Below are positions 1 through 6,262 of a stretch of DNA of 7,075 nt, piece after piece. The translations under genes were made by a program, and so were the position numbers. Source of the stretch: Opitutaceae bacterium (GTDB lineage: Bacteria; Verrucomicrobiota; Verrucomicrobiia; Opitutales; Opitutaceae); NCBI GenBank assembly GCA_016763045.1, contig JAESUN010000087.1, forward strand, positions 1-7,075, written 5' to 3'. Position 1 is the first letter of the stretch, and every line of letters begins with the position of its first letter. Below the pieces are notes generated by a model, which saw nothing but the letters and a program-made list of their open reading frames with translations, did not search any database and was not told the origin of the DNA.

Positions 1-237
1 AATATACTCCAGTTCACCGGAAGACTCCGCAATACTGGCCGGAACATGCACTGAATCCCACCCCGTCAGCAAGACTTGGCAGCTCTGGATTTTTTCCACC
101 AACTCTGACTCCGACAATCCCTCTGCATTTGTAACAATCTCCAGCTCTCCGATTTCTTGAAGCGCCTTGATAAAGGGATCCGTAAAGAGGTCGGGCCTCA
201 GCTCTCTACCTGCTAGATGCAGTAATTTTTTCGACAT
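1..237 (-). CDS. D-isomer-specific 2-hydroxyacid dehydrogenase, N-terminal part (cut by window edge)
   Basis: Reading the minus strand from an ATG at 237 gives 79 open codons that run off the left end of the window, so the C-terminal part, including the NAD-binding Rossmann domain and the catalytic Arg/Glu/His, is not visible. The visible part starts MSKKLLHLAGRELRP and ends with LLTGWDSVHVPASI at residues 57-70. The V-L-L-T-G-W pattern followed by a 'P..I/L......L..I' stretch is typical of the N-terminal substrate-binding half of this NAD(P)-dependent oxidoreductase family, which reduces 2-keto acids or oxidises D-2-hydroxy acids. The start lies only 3 bp after the stop of the isomerase-like gene, so the two are almost certainly co-transcribed. 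An AGGGAG at 255-250, inside the upstream gene, may serve as ribosome binding site, though its 12-nt spacing is long. Family assignment rests on the N-terminus only; the substrate is unknown. Confidence 0.72.
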   Translation of the reverse strand, partial: MSKKLLHLAGRELRPDLFTDPFIKALQEIGELEIVTNAEGLSESELVEKIQSCQVLLTGWDSVHVPASIAESSGELEYI

Positions 238-240
238 AGT

Positions 241-1026
241 TTACCAATTCTCCCTGATAAAGGCGAGGTCCGCACAGGCGTTTTCAAACAAGTATTCCGC
301 AGTGTCGTTTTCCGTGCGTGTCCCTTTTGCAAATTCGACCGTTATGGTCCCCTTAAACCCGAAATCTTTCATGATTTTGAAAGCGTTTCTGGCCTTTTCT
401 GCCCGATCTTCGATCCGGCAAAGCATTTCAAAGTTTTCTTCTTCGCGCATTTGCATATGTAAATGAGTGATACGTGAGCCCAATGCTTCGAACCAGGCCT
501 TCAACTTACTCTCATCATTATTGAAGGGATGTACAATCGCTTCAAAACGATGATCACTCCACCGAGCAAAGGCTTTTGCTGCACCTTCCGGTGTTTCTAC
601 TAAAGTATCAGGATGACATTCACAAAGAGCACGAGTGCCGTCAGGAAGCTCATCCCCCCAGTCCAGAACGGTCTCCATATACAGGTCCCAGTCATCCGGG
701 TTATTTCCAATATTAAACTTAACTCCTTTCGACTGCAATTTTTGCACCGCTTCTGCAGTCATCCGGCGGCTTTCACCAAACTCTGCCGAAAACCCCGTAT
801 AACTATTAAAAATATCGATAAAAGGCGCTGAGGATTCGAGTGCCGTTCTTTCGGCCAGATCTGCCATGTAATAATGATTCTCCCATAGCTCAATCCCGTC
901 AAATCCGGCAGCACGAATGCGTTCGATCCATTCACTGACATTATAGGAAGGTTCTCGTTTTTCGGACCAACGATTAGGTTCAAGTAAAATGGATCCGAGG
1001 TATATAGTTGGGCATTGATCACTCAT
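241..1026 (-). CDS. Sugar phosphate isomerase/epimerase-like protein (xylose isomerase-like TIM barrel)
   Basis: This 261-residue protein looks like a complete member of the AP-endonuclease-2/xylose isomerase-like TIM barrel family, soluble and without a signal peptide. Such enzymes bind a divalent metal at the barrel mouth and isomerise or epimerise sugars, keto-sugars or inositol derivatives. Visible family marks are GFDGIELWENHYY at residues 41-53 (E46 on an early strand), LCECHPDT at 134-141 (E136, H138), IVHPFNN at 164-170 (H166), ITHLHMQ at 186-192 (H188, H190) and TITVEFAKG at 227-235 (E231). These acidic and histidine residues near strand ends are the plausible metal ligands and catalytic pair. 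The ATG at 1026 is preceded by CGGAA directly adjacent, a poor ribosome site, but the family N-terminus begins about here. It sits 3 bp upstream of the hydroxyacid dehydrogenase gene, which suggests a shared pathway. The family is too diverse to name a substrate. Confidence 0.82.
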   Translation of the reverse strand: MSDQCPTIYLGSILLEPNRWSEKREPSYNVSEWIERIRAAGFDGIELWENHYYMADLAERTALESSAPFIDIFNSYTGFSAEFGESRRMTAEAVQKLQSKGVKFNIGNNPDDWDLYMETVLDWGDELPDGTRALCECHPDTLVETPEGAAKAFARWSDHRFEAIVHPFNNDESKLKAWFEALGSRITHLHMQMREEENFEMLCRIEDRAEKARNAFKIMKDFGFKGTITVEFAKGTRTENDTAEYLFENACADLAFIRENW

Positions 1027-1081
1027 TTCCGAGCATCATCGCGAACCCATCCAGAGAGGTCACGCAATTTCTGGCAAAAGG

Positions 1082-1109
1082 ATTATCTTTTATGTATCTA
1101 AAGAGTCAG
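1082..1109 (-). promoter_or_regulatory. Possible sigma70-type promoter for the isomerase/dehydrogenase pair
   Basis: On the minus strand a CTGACT (1109-1104, four of six matches to TTGACA) is followed after 16 bp by GATAAT (1087-1082, five of six matches to TATAAT). Transcription would start near 1075, giving a leader of about 50 nt before the ATG at 1026. It falls in the 93 bp gap after the upstream hydrolase gene, where no terminator hairpin is visible, so it may be an internal promoter instead of a sole promoter. Prediction from motif only. Confidence 0.28.
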
Positions 1110-1119
1110 CTATCTAGTA

Positions 1120-2643
1120 TCAATCACGACAAAAAATAGGCGAAGACCAAGCCCACTGGTCATTTCGTTGTCGCACGCGCACATAATAATGATCTCCATT
1201 CTCGCCTGAGGGATCCGTAAATTCTACTTGAGCATTCAGTTCATGTGGAAGCGGTGCCTGATTTAACCTCCAGGCATTGGATCCCAACCCATCGATAAGC
1301 CCAGATCGAGCCCCTTTGATAAGATCCATGAGAGGCCACTCCATCCGCTGCCCATTCAGAATAGCATAGACAGATGCGTCACGGGGCATTTGCACATCCA
1401 GGCACATGCCCTGGCTTGCATTGGTAAAAGTGTTTGGGTTCCCCTCCGTTTCAGTCACATACCGAACCCAAGTTTCATCTGTCTCTATCACACGTGATGT
1501 ATGAAAGATCTTTTCACCTCCTTTGGCATCTAATGGCGAAACCACCTGCTTTCCTCTAAACCTTGGTTCAACCGCCAGCACAAGACCATCCGATATTCCA
1601 AATTCGACCTGCCACTGATACATCTGATCCTTAGGTCCCCAGCCTACTTCCAGGAATAATTTTGTATGAACCGTTTTCTTCTCAGGCATCGGAACCAGAT
1701 CACACTCCGACACGCGATGCAACAAGCGGTTATTTTTGATGATATCGATGCAATCAATCGCCCCGCCCGCTTGAACCTCAATCTTCATTTCTCTCGGCCC
1801 CTCAGAAGGGACAATCGAACCCATTGGCTGATCATTAAGCAAGAATCGAAGCTGAATTTTGTCTCCAGTCATTGCCCAAGTCCTACGGTTATAAAGAGCC
1901 GACCAGATGGCCTCACGCGCGCAGGATTCTGCCCAGAGCCCCGTCAACCCATGACCATAAGAGCCCGGATGCGCGCTATGGTGATCCGTTCCTCCGGTAA
2001 CACCAAAAACAATTCCCTGGCTCAAGCCATATTGCACCGTCCCCTCCCAGTCGGATGGCCCCATATCATGGAGAAACGGATGTGTATTATCACTCCTCTC
2101 CGAACATCCATGCATTGAAAGCAGTTCTACCACCGGAGCAAATTCAGGATCAAAGGAAGTCCAATCAAGCCCTCTTGTTCCTTTTTTGTAGGCAATATGA
2201 TGAGGCTGCGCTAGCGTATCAAATCCACTAATACGGAGAGCTCGAAGTTGATCGTTCAGATCCTTCAAATCAGAAGGATAAAGAATTTCACCCGCCAGAT
2301 CTTTATAAAGAATATTCCGATCACCCGTCGCACAGAAATGCACTTCAAAAGCTGGAAAAACGACAAACTCTCCCTCTTCATTCTTTTGCCGAAGTTCATC
2401 CATCATTGCTGACCAGCCTGCCTTCAATTTGGCAAAGCCCGTCAGATGATACTCAATCGTCTTCTTTCGCCTCGGAATCGCCTTCGGCATATCTGGCCAA
2501 TGCGCATGCCCCGTAATAGAAACGAAATCAAGCCGCTCACGGGCATTGGCTAAGGCATCAGCCAAAGAGCCATGACCGTAGGATATTCCACAGTGGTTAT
2601 GGATATCACCATAAAGAGGGACAAATTCATAGAGCTCAGGCAT
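1120..2643 (-). CDS. PHP-domain metallohydrolase of the DUF3604 type
   Basis: The 507-residue product has an N-terminal PHP-like metal-binding domain and a beta-rich C-terminal half. Histidine and acidic clusters appear in the usual PHP order: DIHNHCG at residues 13-19 (H15, H17), ITGHAHWP at 43-50 (H46, H48), FPAFEVHF at 96-103 (E100), AQPHHIAY at 145-152 (H148, H149), VELLSMHGCSE at 172-182 (E173, H178), and GTDHHSAHPGSYGHG at 218-232 (D220, H221, H225). These would hold two or three metal ions for hydrolysis of a phosphoester or related bond. The C-terminal end, HYYVRVRQRNDQWAWSSPIF (around residues 485-504), resembles the C-terminal part of DUF3604 proteins. No signal peptide is visible, so it should act in the cytoplasm. 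The ATG at 2643 fits because the first HxH begins 15 residues in. It heads the minus-strand block. No reaction is established for this type; the metallohydrolase role is inferred from the residues. Confidence 0.77.
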   Translation of the reverse strand: MPELYEFVPLYGDIHNHCGISYGHGSLADALANARERLDFVSITGHAHWPDMPKAIPRRKKTIEYHLTGFAKLKAGWSAMMDELRQKNEEGEFVVFPAFEVHFCATGDRNILYKDLAGEILYPSDLKDLNDQLRALRISGFDTLAQPHHIAYKKGTRGLDWTSFDPEFAPVVELLSMHGCSERSDNTHPFLHDMGPSDWEGTVQYGLSQGIVFGVTGGTDHHSAHPGSYGHGLTGLWAESCAREAIWSALYNRRTWAMTGDKIQLRFLLNDQPMGSIVPSEGPREMKIEVQAGGAIDCIDIIKNNRLLHRVSECDLVPMPEKKTVHTKLFLEVGWGPKDQMYQWQVEFGISDGLVLAVEPRFRGKQVVSPLDAKGGEKIFHTSRVIETDETWVRYVTETEGNPNTFTNASQGMCLDVQMPRDASVYAILNGQRMEWPLMDLIKGARSGLIDGLGSNAWRLNQAPLPHELNAQVEFTDPSGENGDHYYVRVRQRNDQWAWSSPIFCRD

Positions 2644-2797
2644 AGGTATTTAGTTCGAGGGATTGTCAGGGATCCTTCCAGACGAAGTCAAATCACTCCT
2701 TCTCCATCCCCTCAAACAATCGAAACAAGCCGTTCGAATAATACCACAAAAGAACAAAAGAGCTTTCCTCTTCCTTTTAACCGAGTACGATAGTAAC
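2644..2797. other. Divergent intergenic region between hydrolase and aldo/keto reductase
   Basis: These 154 bp separate the two oppositely transcribed blocks and should hold promoters for both. For the plus strand the best -10 is AATAAT at 2737-2742, but no good -35 sits before it. A short inverted repeat, TCGAA at 2720-2724 and TTCGA at 2733-2737 with 8 bp between the arms, overlaps the edge of that -10 and could be an operator half-site pair; five-base arms can also arise by chance. The reading frame of the reductase stays open through this region back to a TTG at 2663, but the extra residues do not look like part of the enzyme. Confidence 0.4.
2662..2691 (-). promoter_or_regulatory. Possible promoter of the PHP/DUF3604 gene
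   Basis: On the minus strand TTGACT (2691-2686, five of six matches to the -35 consensus) is followed after 18 bp by GACAAT (2667-2662, four of six matches to TATAAT). Transcription would begin near 2655, leaving a leader of only about a dozen bases before the ATG at 2643. A very short leader fits the absence of a Shine-Dalgarno sequence in front of this gene. Motif-based and uncertain. Confidence 0.28.
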
Positions 2798-3862
2798 GTG
2801 AAATTCAGAGAAATGCCCTGTCGCCGTGTTGGAAACTCCGGTCTCTACGTATCAGAAATCGGATTAGGATTATGGAAATGGGGAGACCCCTCCTACGATG
2901 GCTCTCGAGTGGGTGATGCTGATGGATTTAAGATTTTAGACAGAGCACTGGAGCTCGGCGTTTTTCACTGGGATACCGCCTGCTCCTATAATTTAGGTTC
3001 TGGAAATTCGGAACGCCTTCTGGGGCGTTATTTTGCATCCCGGCCCAGCACTGCTAGAGAAGAGGTTGTTTTAGCAACCAAGATTCATAACCCCGTAAGG
3101 GAAGAACGCGTCATGACAGCCGACTTCACCCCAAATCAACAAGGGGGTTCTCGCAGCTACATCCAATATGCGGTCGAAAAATGCCTGCACCGATTAAAAA
3201 CAGATCATATCGACATTCTCTACCTTCACAACCCTGTCGTGAATGAAGATGGCAGCTATCGCATCCCGTTAGACGAAACAATGGGAGCTATGGACGATCT
3301 GATCACTCAAGGAAAAGTCCGGTACCTAGGAATCTCCAATCACTCGACTCAACAAATCAATGATGCCACCGAAATGATGAAACAGGTCGGCAAGGATATT
3401 TCACGACGCATCACTGTCGTACAAAACAGGTATAACCTCTTGGATCGCGAAGAAGTGACCTGTAAAAAAGGAGGCAGTGCTAATGATTTCCTTCACAACA
3501 CCGAAAAAAGCGGCTTGGGAATGATCCCTTATTATCCGCTCTCCAGCGGCCTGCTAACAGGACGCTATCGAAAGGGGAAAATCGACTCTGCCTCTGGCCG
3601 GATAATAGATGATAAACTCCAGAATCAATTTCTCACAGAATCTAAACTCAACAAAGTCGAAGTACTGATCAAATATGCCGAAGGCAAAAAAATCAGCGTC
3701 CCTCAACTCGCCATTGCCTGGCTCCTTGCCCATAAAGAAATCCCCTCTGCCATTGCGGGCGTCAGCACCATGGAACAATTGGAAGATAACGTTAAAGCAG
3801 TAAAAACACGACTGACTCCCGAAGACCTCAATGAGATCGATACCTTGCTTGCAACGGCCTAA
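2798..3862 (+). CDS. Aldo/keto reductase
   Basis: With a GTG start at 2798 the protein has 354 residues and begins (M)KFREMPCRRVGNSGLYVSE, matching the usual 'MKYR.LG.SGL.VSE' opening of the family; the next start, ATG at 2813, would remove the KFRE strand. Neither has a good ribosome site. The catalytic tetrad of the NADPH-dependent aldo/keto reductase barrel is visible: D59 and Y64 in WDTACSYN, K95 in LATKIHN, and H144 in LYLHNP. Cofactor-binding stretches IPYYPLSSGLLTGRY and IAGVSTMEQLEDN follow in the C-terminal half. It is soluble and would reduce an aldehyde or ketone, or oxidise the matching alcohol or sugar; the substrate cannot be told. The loop after K95 (residues about 105-118, with DFTPNQQGGS) is longer than in minimal members. 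Its end overlaps the start of the secreted lactonase gene by 32 bp, which implies co-transcription. Confidence 0.88.
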   Translation: MKFREMPCRRVGNSGLYVSEIGLGLWKWGDPSYDGSRVGDADGFKILDRALELGVFHWDTACSYNLGSGNSERLLGRYFASRPSTAREEVVLATKIHNPVREERVMTADFTPNQQGGSRSYIQYAVEKCLHRLKTDHIDILYLHNPVVNEDGSYRIPLDETMGAMDDLITQGKVRYLGISNHSTQQINDATEMMKQVGKDISRRITVVQNRYNLLDREEVTCKKGGSANDFLHNTEKSGLGMIPYYPLSSGLLTGRYRKGKIDSASGRIIDDKLQNQFLTESKLNKVEVLIKYAEGKKISVPQLAIAWLLAHKEIPSAIAGVSTMEQLEDNVKAVKTRLTPEDLNEIDTLLATA

Positions 3863-5072
3863 AAGCACTTACTTTTTTGCCGTCCTCGGACTAAGTCTCT
3901 GGTTTCTTTCCCCACTCAGTGCTCAGAAGACAACGTCTTCACAAATGACTCAATCAAGGCAAACTCCTCAAGATCAACTCGTGCTGATCGGGACTTACAC
4001 CGACAAGAGCACAAGTGAAGGCATTTATTTATTCCGATTTCAACCGACGACAGAAGTCCTGACTCCGGTCGGTATCATTCGCGATATAACCAATCCTGCA
4101 TTCATTGCCATCCATCCAAACAATCAGACGATATACACTCTTAGCGAAGTCAATGGATCGACGGATCACCAAGGAGGTTCCGTCAGTGCTTACCAGATTA
4201 ATAGGGAATCCCTAGAGATCACTTTCCTCAATAAAGTCTCCACCGGATGCGCTGGCCCTTGTCATCTAACCGTGGATAAAGAGAGACAAAATCTTTTTGT
4301 GGCTCATTATACCGGAGGTGCCGTTTCATCGCATTCTCTACTAGAAGACGGACGTCTCTCAGAAACTCGAAGCATCATTCACTTGGAAGGATCCGGGCCA
4401 CATCCTCGTCAGAAAAAGCCGCATACCCACTCCGTCAACATAACTCCTTCCAACCACTTCGCGCTAGTGGCAGATTTGGGGATTGATCGTGTCGTCGTGT
4501 ATGATCGCGACACTTCAACAGGTCATCTCAGAACAACCGAGAGTCTGTCTGATGCGATTCTTCACCCCGGTGCAGGTCCGCGTCACCTAGCTTTTCACCC
4601 ATCACGGCCTTTTGTCTACACCATCAACGAACTCGATTCGACGATCTCTCTTTTTTCCTTTGACGAAGTCTCGGGATTTTCAACAGAGAAACAAACCATT
4701 TCAACGTTACCTGTCGACTTCGACGGCAACAATGCAACCGCCGAGATAAAGATCTCACCCTCTGGTAATTTTCTGTATGGATCCAACCGAGGGCATGACA
4801 GCCTCGCTATCTACAGTATAAACACTGAAACAGGTATGCTTACATTGCTCGGCCATCAGTCGAGCGGAGGACAAAATCCACGCAATTTCGAGATCGATCC
4901 AACTGGCACTTATTTATTCGTAGCCAATCAGAACTCCAACGATATCTCCATCTTTCGGATAAGCTCAGCCTCCGGAGAGCTGACTCCGCTAGCCATCGAC
5001 CTGCAAGTCCCTCGTCCCGTTTGTATCAAAATGATTCCAATCCCCATACAAAAAAACAGTTCAGCAAAATAG
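3831..5072 (+). CDS. Secreted lactonase, 7-bladed beta-propeller family (6-phosphogluconolactonase-like)
   Basis: The 413-residue product carries a classic signal peptide: a basic start (R2, R9, K11), a hydrophobic core at residues 14-29, and LSA just before a likely cleavage site after A31. The mature part shows propeller repeats of the lactonase family, each with a 'P....hP.g...yv.n...d.i..y' pattern: LIGTYTDKSTSEGIYLF (52-68), NPAFIAIHPNNQTIYTLSE (88-106), GPCHLTVDKERQNLFVAHY (142-160), HSVNITPSNHFALVADLG (200-217), GPRHLAFHPSRPFVYTINE (249-267), AEIKISPSGNFLYGSNRG (304-321) and NPRNFEIDPTGTYLFVANQN (349-368). Relatives such as E. coli YbhE hydrolyse 6-phosphogluconolactone in the cytoplasm; an exported member should instead act on an unphosphorylated lactone outside the inner membrane, which is inference. 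The ATG at 3831 is preferred because it alone supplies the full charged signal-peptide start; it lies inside the reductase gene. FolP follows after 10 bp. Confidence 0.87.
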   Translation: MRSIPCLQRPKSTYFFAVLGLSLWFLSPLSAQKTTSSQMTQSRQTPQDQLVLIGTYTDKSTSEGIYLFRFQPTTEVLTPVGIIRDITNPAFIAIHPNNQTIYTLSEVNGSTDHQGGSVSAYQINRESLEITFLNKVSTGCAGPCHLTVDKERQNLFVAHYTGGAVSSHSLLEDGRLSETRSIIHLEGSGPHPRQKKPHTHSVNITPSNHFALVADLGIDRVVVYDRDTSTGHLRTTESLSDAILHPGAGPRHLAFHPSRPFVYTINELDSTISLFSFDEVSGFSTEKQTISTLPVDFDGNNATAEIKISPSGNFLYGSNRGHDSLAIYSINTETGMLTLLGHQSSGGQNPRNFEIDPTGTYLFVANQNSNDISIFRISSASGELTPLAIDLQVPRPVCIKMIPIPIQKNSSAK

Positions 5073-5082
5073 CCACGCAGCA

Positions 5083-5901
5083 ATGAACCTTCAACTGAAC
5101 CAGCATCGCTTTAACCTCAAAAAGCCCATCGTCATGGGTGTGCTCAATCTTACACCAGATTCTTTCAGCGACGGCGGTCAGTATTCCCAGATAGATAAAG
5201 CGATCCACCGAGTTGAGGAAATGATTGAGCAGGGAGCTCAAATCATCGACATCGGCGGCGAAAGCACTCGCCCCGGAAGCTCATTCATCAGCGCAGACGA
5301 AGAGCTCCACCGCATCATGCCCGTCATAGAAGCTCTACCCAAAGACAAATATCTCATTTCTGTGGATACAAATAAACCAGAAGTACAAACAGCCGTTCTA
5401 AAAGCAGGTGTTCACATAATCAACGATATCATGGGAGGCAACATCACCCTGTATCAAAAAGCCGAGCAATACCAAGCTGGCCTCGTTCTGATGCATACCT
5501 CATCCACTCCCATTGATATGCAGCAAAAAACTGGCTACGATGATATCATTACTGAAATCCAGAACTATTTTGACAAAAGATTGCAAGAAATTCAAAAATT
5601 TAATCTCCCAAAAGTATGGATTGACCCAGGGATCGGATTTGGGAAAACCCTGGAACAAAACCTAAGTATTATGCGACAGATAGACCGTTTCACCTCCGAC
5701 GACTGCGGCATACTCCTGGGAACCTCCCGAAAGTCATGGATTGATAAACTCTATTCAGTCGATACTGATCACCGCCTCGGAGCCTCATTAGCCTCAATTA
5801 TTATGGGCTACCTGAAAGGAGTTGAAATTTTTCGCGTCCATGACGTAGAAGAATCCGTCCAAGCACTTGATGTTGCCAAACAACTCAATTTCACCTCATA
5901 A
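5083..5901 (+). CDS. folP: Dihydropteroate synthase
   Basis: FolP condenses 6-hydroxymethyl-7,8-dihydropterin pyrophosphate with p-aminobenzoate to give 7,8-dihydropteroate, the sulfonamide target of folate synthesis, in the cytoplasm. The 272-residue length is normal. Every family landmark is present in order: GVLNLTPDSFSDGG at 19-32 (N22, a metal ligand), DIGGESTRPGS at 56-66 (D56, T62, R63), ISVDTNKP at 92-99 (D95), INDIMGG at 113-119 (N114, D115), VLMHTSSTP, WIDPGIGFGKT (pterin-binding Asp), LLGTSRKSW (Ser-Arg-Lys) and the closing FRVHDV with Arg and His. The enzyme therefore looks fully functional, and no insertion of the kind that gives sulfonamide resistance is obvious by eye. The ATG at 5083 follows the lactonase stop after 10 bp and has no Shine-Dalgarno sequence, so translation may rely on coupling. 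folB follows, also after 10 bp. Confidence 0.97.
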   Translation: MNLQLNQHRFNLKKPIVMGVLNLTPDSFSDGGQYSQIDKAIHRVEEMIEQGAQIIDIGGESTRPGSSFISADEELHRIMPVIEALPKDKYLISVDTNKPEVQTAVLKAGVHIINDIMGGNITLYQKAEQYQAGLVLMHTSSTPIDMQQKTGYDDIITEIQNYFDKRLQEIQKFNLPKVWIDPGIGFGKTLEQNLSIMRQIDRFTSDDCGILLGTSRKSWIDKLYSVDTDHRLGASLASIIMGYLKGVEIFRVHDVEESVQALDVAKQLNFTS

Positions 5902-5911
5902 ATCTCCAAAG

Positions 5912-6262
5912 ATGGACAAGCTCATTTTAGACGAAATCGAAGTAGATGCCCGCATTGGATTTCTACCTGAAGAAAAAGGAATCAGACAAAAGCTCCTCCT
6001 TTCATTGGTCCTCTGGTGTGACTTTTCCACCCTAGAGAAAACTGATGCCCAGGAAGATTGCATCGACTACTTCGACGTGATCAAATCGTCCCGCGCTTTT
6101 TCACACGATTTTGACGGCAATTCGCTTGAGTACTATGCCAATGCACTCGCTCAATTCATTCGCCATAAATTCGCCGTCAACAAAGTAGCGCTCACAGTCA
6201 GCAAGCCACGTTATGCCAATAGGCTTGGGCTGAAAGAAATCAAAGTCTATGTCGAACGATAG
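5912..6262 (+). CDS. folB: Dihydroneopterin aldolase
   Basis: FolB cleaves 7,8-dihydroneopterin to 6-hydroxymethyl-7,8-dihydropterin and glycolaldehyde. Starting at the ATG at 5912 gives 116 residues, the usual size, with the family opening MDKLILDEIEVDARIGFLPEE (the I-G-hxxxE pattern, E20/E21). Further marks are Y53 in DYFDV, the conserved pterin-site tyrosine; E73 in SLEYYA, the glutamate that anchors the pterin ring; and K98 in VSKPRYANRLG, the catalytic lysine. The frame is open upstream to 5867, inside folP, but those 15 codons give no family-like sequence, so the later start is chosen. The gap to folP is 10 bp and the end overlaps folK by 14 bp. Identity with the epimerase-type FolX of the same fold cannot be fully excluded, but the folP-folK neighbours argue for FolB. 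Confidence 0.92.
   Translation: MDKLILDEIEVDARIGFLPEEKGIRQKLLLSLVLWCDFSTLEKTDAQEDCIDYFDVIKSSRAFSHDFDGNSLEYYANALAQFIRHKFAVNKVALTVSKPRYANRLGLKEIKVYVER

Noticed and set aside
167..466. A 99-codon plus-strand open frame over the dehydrogenase/isomerase junction
   Set aside because: It is antisense to two recognisable enzymes and shows no domain of its own.
1666..2118. A 150-codon open frame on the plus strand inside the PHP/DUF3604 gene
   Set aside because: It lies antisense to a well-supported metallohydrolase, has no recognisable domain and its composition is that of a reverse-frame shadow.
2663..2797. Upstream extension of the aldo/keto reductase from a TTG start
   Set aside because: The 45 extra residues are not like the family and would cover the divergent promoter region; GTG at 2798 gives the canonical KFR opening.
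3554..3868. A 104-codon minus-strand open frame under the aldo/keto reductase end
   Set aside because: It is antisense to the conserved C-terminal cofactor-binding region of the reductase and has no family resemblance.
5867..5911. Longer folB start within folP
   Set aside because: The added 15 residues are not conserved-looking, while ATG at 5912 gives the normal length and family N-terminus.
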